From Balneola sp. (GTDB lineage: Bacteria > Bacteroidota > Rhodothermia > Balneolales > Balneolaceae), in assembly GCA_002730655.1 (NCBI GenBank), contig PCAT01000001.1:1-20560 (forward strand): 20,560 nt of DNA. The letters run 5' to 3'. This document shows positions 14,449 through 20,560 of the stretch, one piece after another. The number at the start of each line of letters is the position of its first letter. Within the stretch, counting starts at the first letter, position 1. The position numbers and the translations under genes were made by a program. The notes beneath the pieces were generated by a model. It saw only the letters and a program-made list of their open reading frames with translations, was not told where the DNA came from and did no database searches.

Positions 14449-15132
14449 CTACATTTTTGAACTTAGTGTAATGACATTCTTTAGTATAGTTGGGTCAATA
14501 ACAGGTTCTAAGTGAGCCGGATTATTGCTAGATTTTGCTGATAAGTGAATACTTTTGAAGCCTGCGTCTATGAAAAGAGACACATTATTATCGTTTATTC
14601 CACCTCCTGGCATTATTTCCAAAGAATTACCTGCTACTTTTTGCAGATCTTGTAATAAAAGAATACCAGTCTCAGCGCTACCTTCTTGCCCCGAGCTTAA
14701 TAATCGGCTGAAACCCGCTTCTATGAGTTGTTCTAATACGTTAAAAGGCTTTGCCGCCTGGTCGAATGCTCGGTGAAAAGTAAGATCAAGTCCTGGAGTT
14801 AATGCCCGCCAATGGCGTAGAAGGACTGGATCGACCTCATTTTTCCTATTCATGTGTCCAATCACAATCCCTGCTATGGGAAATTGAAGAGCTATTTGAA
14901 TAGATTCTTCTATGAGCTTCAGGTCGGAGGAAGAATAGAAGAAATCTCCAACTTTAGGACGTATTAGAACATGAATAGGTATCTGAAAATTCTGGCAAGC
15001 TTCTTTAAGTAATTCCAGGTCAGGGGTGATACCATCTTTTAGCATATTTTGACACAGTTCTACTCGTGAAGCTCCTAATTGTTCGGCAGTTTGAATCGAG
15101 TATAAACTATTGCAGCAAACTTCTATATTCAT
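14449..15132 (-). CDS. cutC: CutC family protein (copper homeostasis CutC)
   Basis: The 227-aa protein has the CutC TIM-barrel pattern: N-terminal MNIEVCCNSLYSIQTAEQLGA, RVELCQNMLKDGITPD, IPIHVLIRPKVGDFFYS, GIVIGHMNRKNEVD, LTFHRAFDQA, RLLSSGQEGSAETG, and IMPGGGINDNNV near the end, with IHLSAKS. CutC was named for copper tolerance in E. coli, but its molecular activity remains unsettled, so the name should be read as a family label. It lies 13 bp downstream of the asparagine-synthase-like gene and is probably co-transcribed with it. Confidence 0.95.
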   Translation of the reverse strand: MNIEVCCNSLYSIQTAEQLGASRVELCQNMLKDGITPDLELLKEACQNFQIPIHVLIRPKVGDFFYSSSDLKLIEESIQIALQFPIAGIVIGHMNRKNEVDPVLLRHWRALTPGLDLTFHRAFDQAAKPFNVLEQLIEAGFSRLLSSGQEGSAETGILLLQDLQKVAGNSLEIMPGGGINDNNVSLFIDAGFKSIHLSAKSSNNPAHLEPVIDPTILKNVITLSSKM

Positions 15133-15145
15133 GATTTACGTATCC

Positions 15146-16774
15146 TCACTTTAGATATCTTTTGGTCGCGGCAATGACTGTAAGAGCTTGTACTTTTTCA
15201 TTCCCATTTCCACTTGTATATAGCTCATGAATATGATTTCTCATGTCTGGTTTATCGATCAGGTCTAGGTACTTATTGAAATAGCTGTCTAGGTGGGATG
15301 TTAAATCTCTTTCAGTTGCAAACCAATAATCTAATGGTGTCATATAACGGGGATTATGTGTGGATTCCCTAAACTGTATCTTTTCAGCAAGTTTCCAAAA
15401 CCAAGTTCGTAATGGCATTGATTTTGAGCCAATTCGTAGTGATTTTGCCGTTATTATTGTTCGAGTTCGTTCCCAAATATAGTTTGATGCTTTTGGGTAA
15501 TAGTGTTTTATCCAGTGAATGTAAAGTTTATGTTCAGTTCGTAGTTTAAGTGGGAGTTGAAGGCAGAAATTGAAAAAATCAAAGTCATAAAAGGGTGAAA
15601 AACTTTCGGTTACCGCATACACTGACATGAGCCCCATATTCATTCCATATAAACCTCGCAGCATTATTTTATGATGCTCTAGGTTTTGGTAATCGGGTTT
15701 GAAACCGTGGTTAAGTAGTTCTTTAGCGAAGCGGGTGGAAGTAGCTCCACTCAAGACAGAATAATTTGTTGGATTCTCGGTAGTTTGTAGATAACTCCCA
15801 AGTACAACATCTCCTAGCATTCCAGTGTGGAGCATTCCTAATGGCGCATCATATTTTTTGTTTATTATTTCATGCAAAATACGTCTGGTATGTGCCTGTC
15901 CATAGTACACCACATTTCCACCAGTATGTTGTGTAATTTCATCCAAATCTAGGAGCATTTGGCCACCATCCAATGGCATAAAATGCCACATGTGCTTTAA
16001 GTCTTGAGCAATTTTACGGGCAATGGTATGATCTAGAGAGTTTTTTTGTGAAAAACAGAGATTAAGTTGATTAGTATACCCCATTTCATGAGCAACCCAG
16101 CTTGTCATTCGTGAATCAAGGCCACCACTGAGAGATACTAGTGGTATTTTTCCTTGGGCAGTGTCACGTTTAAAGGCTCTTTTTATAGCTATTCTAAATA
16201 GTGTATCCAATTGCACAGCAGCATCATCCAGAGAGAGGGAAGTACCAATGGAGGGTAGTGAATAATATTTATGGGTAGTCAGGGTGTTACCTGGTATGGG
16301 CGTTTGTTCATTTTCGAGGGTATCAATGGTTCCAGCATAGCCTATTGGTAGTCGTTTGATAGGATTGAATAAGGTTTCAGTTTCGAGTACAAATCCAAAG
16401 TTTAGAAGCTGATAGAAGCCTAATGATGATAATGTTAAGGGTTGGATGGTCTTTATTTTCCGGGCAAGTAAATCGTAGTCATTAGAGATGTGCCAGCCAT
16501 TGTATAGTTGAGCGTAGTATAATGGTTTTGTGCCTAAAGGATCACTGAATAAGATCCAATGATTGTTTTTTGAAGACCAGTAAATTCCCGCATAGCTACC
16601 TCTTAGGTGAAGCGGAGCATATACCCCAAAATTATCTAAGGCCTCAATCATGATCGAATATTCATCGGTAGGGTTTCCTTTTTCAACATATACAAATCCT
16701 GAACTATATAAATATTCTAAGCGACTGTTTTGAGCAGTAGCTTCAGAAAGATGTAAATAGAATGAATGAACCAC
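15146..16774 (-). CDS. Asparagine synthase-like protein lacking the glutaminase cysteine
   Basis: The 542-aa protein has the asparagine synthetase B layout. The N-terminal glutamine amidotransferase-like domain (1-150) contains LRGSYAGIYWSS and LFSDPLGTKPLYYA. The synthetase domain has the PP-loop LSGGLDSRMTSW (215-226), where ATP would be split to AMP and PPi. The N-terminus is MVHSFYLH, from a GTG start directly after an in-frame stop, so Cys2, the nucleophile that releases ammonia from glutamine, is absent. The enzyme therefore cannot use glutamine in the usual way. It may use free ammonia or another amine, or adenylate another carboxylate. It is nine bases downstream of a flippase gene, which points to modification of a surface glycan. 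A free asparagine biosynthesis role is less likely. Confidence 0.85.
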   Translation of the reverse strand: MVHSFYLHLSEATAQNSRLEYLYSSGFVYVEKGNPTDEYSIMIEALDNFGVYAPLHLRGSYAGIYWSSKNNHWILFSDPLGTKPLYYAQLYNGWHISNDYDLLARKIKTIQPLTLSSLGFYQLLNFGFVLETETLFNPIKRLPIGYAGTIDTLENEQTPIPGNTLTTHKYYSLPSIGTSLSLDDAAVQLDTLFRIAIKRAFKRDTAQGKIPLVSLSGGLDSRMTSWVAHEMGYTNQLNLCFSQKNSLDHTIARKIAQDLKHMWHFMPLDGGQMLLDLDEITQHTGGNVVYYGQAHTRRILHEIINKKYDAPLGMLHTGMLGDVVLGSYLQTTENPTNYSVLSGATSTRFAKELLNHGFKPDYQNLEHHKIMLRGLYGMNMGLMSVYAVTESFSPFYDFDFFNFCLQLPLKLRTEHKLYIHWIKHYYPKASNYIWERTRTIITAKSLRIGSKSMPLRTWFWKLAEKIQFRESTHNPRYMTPLDYWFATERDLTSHLDSYFNKYLDLIDKPDMRNHIHELYTSGNGNEKVQALTVIAATKRYLK

Positions 16775-16783
16775 GTTTCGGTT

Positions 16784-18247
16784 TTATTTTTGGTTATTGG
16801 ATCTCGGTAAAAGGGAGTAGAGATGCGAATAAGCATTGGAATCGTATAGATAAACCAATCCAATTTGTAAGCTGATCGAAACAACATAGCATAAGCTTAT
16901 TATTAGAAAGTTAGGCGATTCAAGTAATGGCTTTAAGCCATAATGTATTCCAGCACCCAAGAGTAAAAAACTAAATAATGGGCGATAAAATTCTTTGAAA
17001 TATCTGGCAAAAGATATGTTAATCATGACTTTAATTTGCACTCGCCAAAGTGGATACAATAACCCAATAGCTAGGGCTAATAAACTATAAGCCATCCCTT
17101 GTATTCCGCCAGAGTAGATGCCAAAAAGTAAAGCGGCAGGAGTGATTGATGCACGGAATAATGTCCAGTAAAAACCAATGTCGGTACGACCAGTTGCTAT
17201 TTGTAAGCTACCCACTGGATTGGTTATAGATAGAATCCCATAGTATATGGCTAAGGTAAATAAAAGAAGGGATCCCGAAGCATAACTAGGCCCGTAGAGA
17301 ATATACAGTAGTTCATAAGATCCAACGGCGAAGATTAAGTATATTGGAAAATTTAAGTATGCAAGATATCGTGTGATTAGTAGATAGGTAGTTTGTTGTT
17401 TTTCAGGTTTCTGCTGTAGGGATGAAAGCCACGGGCTTAAAACGTTAGTAATGATGGGATTGATTACATTGAACAAGCGTAGAACGAGTTGTTTGGTTAG
17501 GCTATATAAACCTAGCATTTCCATGCCAAGTATTTTGCCCACGATTAAAACGTCGGTTTCTTTTGATACAAAATCTAATAAACGACTAGCCATTTGAAAT
17601 TTACCAATATCAAAAAATGGTTTTACCTCTGACCAGCTAAAATGTAAATGAATAGGGTTTTTTTTATGCCGAATAAAGAGATAACACACATTTGATAGTA
17701 AAGAAGCAAACAGGGTGGAATAAATAAGGCTGAAGACTCCGTAATCTTTAAGTACAAGATAGATAGCTAGTAAAAGTGAGCTTAGGTATGCGCTTATTTC
17801 AACAAGTGCAATTGGCTTGAATAGAAATTGTTTTTGTAAAAATGTTCTGTGCTGGCGACCTATAGCTAAGAATATAATATTAAGCCCTAATATAGGGAGT
17901 ATGTGAAGCAACGCAGGTTCTTCGTAGAAATTGGCAATGACCGGACTAAAAAACCAAATCGAAGCAAACATAGCTATTGATAAGGTAATACTGAGCCAAT
18001 AAATACTACTAAGTGCTTTATAGTCAGCTTGTCGAATATATAAGATAGCAGCGTTTAAACCGGCGTCAACAAATAAAAAGGAAAATTCTATACTCACTAA
18101 TGCAAGAGCCACCAACCCAAAATCGTCTTTGTTAAGAAAGCGAGTCAATAATACAATTTGAGCTAATTGAAAGAGTACTTTTCCTACTTTCTCAATGAAC
18201 GACCACCGGAAGCTGTGTAGAGTTTGTCGTTGACTAGGTGTATCCAA
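16784..18247 (-). CDS. Polysaccharide flippase of the MOP superfamily (Wzx/lipopolysaccharide biosynthesis type)
   Basis: The 487-aa protein has about 12-14 transmembrane segments. The N-terminal sequence FRWSFIEKVGKVLFQLAQIV, continuing LLTRFLNKDDFGLVALALV, is typical of the polysaccharide transporter family, which moves undecaprenyl-linked oligosaccharides or similar lipids across the inner membrane. LLDFVSKETDVLIVGKILG, with MEMLGLYSLTKQL after it, marks the second half repeat. The start is TTG directly following an in-frame stop, so no earlier start exists. It overlaps nothing and is nine bases from the asparagine-synthase-like gene. No glycosyltransferase is visible in the window. Confidence 0.92.
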   Translation of the reverse strand: MDTPSQRQTLHSFRWSFIEKVGKVLFQLAQIVLLTRFLNKDDFGLVALALVSIEFSFLFVDAGLNAAILYIRQADYKALSSIYWLSITLSIAMFASIWFFSPVIANFYEEPALLHILPILGLNIIFLAIGRQHRTFLQKQFLFKPIALVEISAYLSSLLLAIYLVLKDYGVFSLIYSTLFASLLSNVCYLFIRHKKNPIHLHFSWSEVKPFFDIGKFQMASRLLDFVSKETDVLIVGKILGMEMLGLYSLTKQLVLRLFNVINPIITNVLSPWLSSLQQKPEKQQTTYLLITRYLAYLNFPIYLIFAVGSYELLYILYGPSYASGSLLLFTLAIYYGILSITNPVGSLQIATGRTDIGFYWTLFRASITPAALLFGIYSGGIQGMAYSLLALAIGLLYPLWRVQIKVMINISFARYFKEFYRPLFSFLLLGAGIHYGLKPLLESPNFLIISLCYVVSISLQIGLVYLYDSNAYSHLYSLLPRSNNQK

Positions 18248-18303
18248 TAGAGTGGTTTAAGTGGTTAGCTATAAAGTAAAGAATTAGGGGATATAAATTA
18301 ACT

Positions 18304-18332
18304 TATTTACCATTTAAGAAATTAGTTAACAA
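18304..18332 (-). promoter_or_regulatory. Possible promoter of the flippase gene set
   Basis: On the minus strand TTGTTA (18332-18327), a 17-base spacer and TAAATA (18309-18304) lie about 57 bases before the TTG start. Both hexamers are imperfect and the region is AT-rich, so this is only a candidate. Confidence 0.25.
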
Positions 18333-18391
18333 CTTTTTCGGCGATAAAAATAGTTCTTATTTATTTTCTAAAAGTAAAATTTAGTGCTGTT

Positions 18392-18450
18392 GGGGAGGTC
18401 TATATTACTAGTTTTAAAAAGTTAAAGTGATTAAATAGAGATAGCCTCCC
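18392..18450. other. Bulged long-range stem in the flippase–tig intergenic region
   Basis: GGGAGG-T-CTAT (18394-18404 region) is complementary to ATAGCCTCCC (18441-18450), a ten-base-pair stem with one bulged T closing a loop of about 36 bases. It is GC-rich against an AT-rich background. It could be a small RNA element or a protein site. No T tract follows on either strand, so it does not look like a terminator. No coding sequence is seen in 18248-18695. Confidence 0.3.
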
Positions 18451-18606
18451 TAGTGATCAGAAGCAATAAGATGAACCCGAATTTGTTTGACTTGATCAAA
18501 TTATGTCTATAAAGCTTTGAGATTCTAACAAATAGCAGTGGCTTGAATAATCGATTTTAAGTCATAGAGACTAAACTAGTGATTCTTTAGAAGGTATAAA
18601 TCCGTT

Positions 18607-18635
18607 TTGAATACCGTTATTTAAAGTCGTATTAT
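18607..18635 (+). promoter_or_regulatory. Probable promoter of tig–clpP
   Basis: TTGAAT (18607-18612), a 17-base spacer and TATTAT (18630-18635) give a sigma-70-like promoter on the plus strand with a start near 18642. A leader of about 100 bases would precede the preferred GTG start of tig. Confidence 0.4.
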
Positions 18636-18743
18636 TTTCATCTTTAAAGTTTTTATTAACTCAAAGATTGTGGTGTTGATACAAGTAGTCTAGTAATGTT
18701 AATCATCATCCCAAAACAGCGAAACAAACTAAGCGGAGCATAC

Positions 18744-20030
18744 GTGAAAATAAAGGTAAATGACCTGACTTCGGTCGATAAAGAAATTACCATCTTAGCA
18801 AATAGAGAAGATTTACAGCCTAAATTTGATGAGGCTTATAAAGGAATACGGCCTAAAATAAACATACCTGGATTTCGGCCAGGGAGAGCACCAATCGGTC
18901 TTATAAAAAAGAGATTTGGTCAGGAAATCGAAATTGAAGAAATCAATAAATACATTCAGGAGTTGTTTGAAACAAAAGTAGTCGAAGAGCATGACCCTGT
19001 TGGAGAAACACAAATGCTCGATTTTCAGTGGGAGAATGACGAATTAGAGGTGACTTTTAAAATTGGAACTAAACCTTCGGTAGAATTAGCTGACCTTAGT
19101 AAAATTGAGGTTAAGTCTATGATTCACGATGTATCTGATACTGAAGTTAATGAGGAAATAGTACGGGCCACTGAACGTGAAGGTAGTTGGGAAGATGTAG
19201 ATACAGCAGTAAATGAGGAATCTAAGATTACTGCAGATGTGAGCTCATTAGATAAAGATGGTAATCTGGTTGATGGTGACACTGATACTGATCAAAGCAT
19301 TGATATGCGTCAGGATTCGGCTGCAAGCTTTTTAAAAGCATTAAAGGGAAAGAAAGCGGGGGATATTGTAGATATGACTCTTGAAGAAGATGGAGAAACT
19401 GATCGCTTCCGTGTTGAGATTAAAAAAGTACAATTATTGCATAGGGCTGAAATGAATGAAGAATTCATTGTTAAGCAAACTAACGGTGAAGTTAAAACAG
19501 AAGATGAGTATCGAAGTTTTATTAAGAGTAAAATGCAGGAGTACTATGACCAATCATTTGATGATATTTTTAGAAATGAAGTGATTCAAGCATTGGTAGA
19601 TGCACACGAATTTGATGTACCTATGGCGTTTATTGCTCAAGTTAAAGAATCCTATGTCGAGCGTCTAAAGCAACAATATGGTAATAAGTTACCAGAGGGT
19701 TTTGATACCGACTCATACAAAGAAGAGATGAGCAGTCAAGCAACAAATGAAGCTAAGTGGTATTTTATTAATATGCAGCTGCAGGAAAAATATGATGATA
19801 TTGAAATTACAGCGGAAGATATTGATGTCCAATTAGTAATGGAGGCTACCCGGTACGGGTTAACAACAGAACAATTAAAAGGCTATTATGCCAAAAACCC
19901 AAATATGCTTGAGACCTTACGAAATACTATTAGAGATAATAAAGTGTTTGAAAAACTCAAAGATGAAGTGCAAATTAAGGAGATGAGTAAAGACGACTAT
20001 AGAGCGTATCAAGAAAACAAGCAGGAGTAG
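18744..20030 (+). CDS. tig: Trigger factor (ribosome-associated chaperone)
   Basis: The frame is open from an ATG at 18696, but the GTG at 18744 (V17 of the long frame) gives the usual N-terminus and has GCGGAG seven bases before it, so I use it (428 aa). The ribosome-binding domain carries the signature NIPGFRPGRAPIGLIKKRFG. The middle PPIase-like domain (about 150-240) is degenerate and rich in Asp/Glu, as in many Bacteroidota-type trigger factors. The long helical C-terminal arm domain follows (EEFIVKQTNGEVKTEDEYRS, then DVPMAFIAQVKESYVERL). The protein meets nascent chains at the exit tunnel. It is nine bases upstream of clpP, the common tig–clpP order. Confidence 0.93.
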   Translation: MKIKVNDLTSVDKEITILANREDLQPKFDEAYKGIRPKINIPGFRPGRAPIGLIKKRFGQEIEIEEINKYIQELFETKVVEEHDPVGETQMLDFQWENDELEVTFKIGTKPSVELADLSKIEVKSMIHDVSDTEVNEEIVRATEREGSWEDVDTAVNEESKITADVSSLDKDGNLVDGDTDTDQSIDMRQDSAASFLKALKGKKAGDIVDMTLEEDGETDRFRVEIKKVQLLHRAEMNEEFIVKQTNGEVKTEDEYRSFIKSKMQEYYDQSFDDIFRNEVIQALVDAHEFDVPMAFIAQVKESYVERLKQQYGNKLPEGFDTDSYKEEMSSQATNEAKWYFINMQLQEKYDDIEITAEDIDVQLVMEATRYGLTTEQLKGYYAKNPNMLETLRNTIRDNKVFEKLKDEVQIKEMSKDDYRAYQENKQE

Positions 20031-20039
20031 AAGTAAACC

Positions 20040-20560
20040 ATGATTAAACAGCCTATTTATCAACAACCTTTATATAGTGGAATGAGTACTATTAAAGACA
20101 ATTTAGCCCCTATGGTTATTGAAACTACTTCAAGAGGAGAGCGGGCCTATGATATTTATTCACGATTACTTAAAGATCGGATTATTATTTTAGGTTCTCC
20201 CATTAATGATGTGGTTGCCAGTTCTATTGTTGCGCAGCTGTTGTTTTTAGAATCAGAAGATCCAGAAAAAGATATAAATCTATATATCAATAGCCCTGGT
20301 GGGGTTGTATCTGCAGGTTTGGCAATTTATGATACCATGCAACACATAAAATGCGATGTAGCTACTACATGTATGGGAATGGCAGCAAGTATGGGTGCGG
20401 TGTTGTTAACCGCTGGAACAGCAGGTAAGCGTAGCTGTTTACCGCACTCAAGAGTTATGATTCATCAACCACTTGGTGGAGTTCAGGGGCAGGCAAGTGA
20501 TATTGAAATTGAGGCCAAAGAGATAATCCGGATTAAGCAGGAATTAAGCCAAATCATTGC
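20040..20560 (+). CDS. clpP: ATP-dependent Clp protease proteolytic subunit, partial (cut by right edge)
   Basis: The first 173 codons are present. After an N-terminal propeptide-like part, PMVIETTSRGERAYDIYSRL (24-43) begins the mature fold, with LKDRIIILG after it. The catalytic Ser117 lies in MGMAASMGA and His142 in VMIHQPLGG; the third residue, Asp, lies beyond the edge. LYINSPGGVVSAGLAIYDTM is the oxyanion/handle signature. ClpP forms a double heptamer that degrades proteins fed by ClpX or ClpA/C. It starts nine bases after the tig stop. Confidence 0.95.
   Translation, partial: MIKQPIYQQPLYSGMSTIKDNLAPMVIETTSRGERAYDIYSRLLKDRIIILGSPINDVVASSIVAQLLFLESEDPEKDINLYINSPGGVVSAGLAIYDTMQHIKCDVATTCMGMAASMGAVLLTAGTAGKRSCLPHSRVMIHQPLGGVQGQASDIEIEAKEIIRIKQELSQII

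Noticed and set aside
1..20560. CRISPR arrays, insertion sequences or transposases
   Set aside because: No regularly spaced repeats, no transposase motif and no paired terminal inverted repeats with a target duplication were found by eye.

Overview
The window looks like a chromosome segment of an AT-rich bacterium on the Bacteroidota/Rhodothermota/Balneolota side of the tree. This is an inference from the gene repertoire and protein style: an M1 peptidase, the dnaX–ybaB–recR block, a degenerate-PPIase trigger factor, CutC, and a DNRLRE-type secreted domain. No 16S rRNA gene is present to prove it. Most genes are ordinary housekeeping genes. The exceptions are a strongly foreign 2.3-kb islet and an unusual gene fusion just beside it.

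Layout. At the left edge is a minus-strand fragment of a DNRLRE-like domain protein, next to an unrecognised plus-strand protein of about 190 aa. From 7801 down to 915 runs a minus-strand, tightly packed set: thiamine pyrophosphokinase, Xaa-Pro aminopeptidase, dnaX, ybaB/ebfC, recR and a secreted M1 metallopeptidase, ending at a hairpin terminator near 860-888. dnaX, ybaB and recR form the classic replication/repair cluster. dnaX has lost its zinc module. It also carries an A10 run after the clamp-loader domains, where a one-base slip would make a short gamma form.

From about 7.9 to 10.15 kb is an islet of about 25% GC in its coding part with an extreme G-over-C excess on the + strand. It has its own sigma-70-type promoter, a small HUH/rolling-circle Rep-like gene, an unknown lysine/glutamate-rich gene, two tiny acidic and basic ORFs, and a perfect 12-bp-stem terminator. 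About 700 bp of decayed sequence follows, in which one frame retains a pattern resembling the N-terminal part of a Microviridae major capsid protein. I read it as a decaying single-stranded DNA phage (microvirus-like) insertion in a divergent intergenic region. It is the best candidate here for something undescribed.

Right after it, on the + strand, is a single 753-aa ORF. It joins a complete cytosolic DHH/DHHA1 phosphoesterase (NrnA type) to a transmembrane segment and a periplasmic HtrA/DegS-type trypsin–PDZ protease. An A7 run lies exactly at the junction, and loss of one A there would end the phosphoesterase at a TAA three codons later.

The right part holds cutA (-), a tRNA-Leu(UAG) gene (+), and a minus-strand run of flippase, asparagine-synthase-like protein lacking the N-terminal Cys, cutC and a polytopic membrane protein. 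The flippase and synthase-like genes suggest surface polysaccharide work. At the right end is the start of a plus-strand tig–clpP operon, with clpP cut by the window edge.
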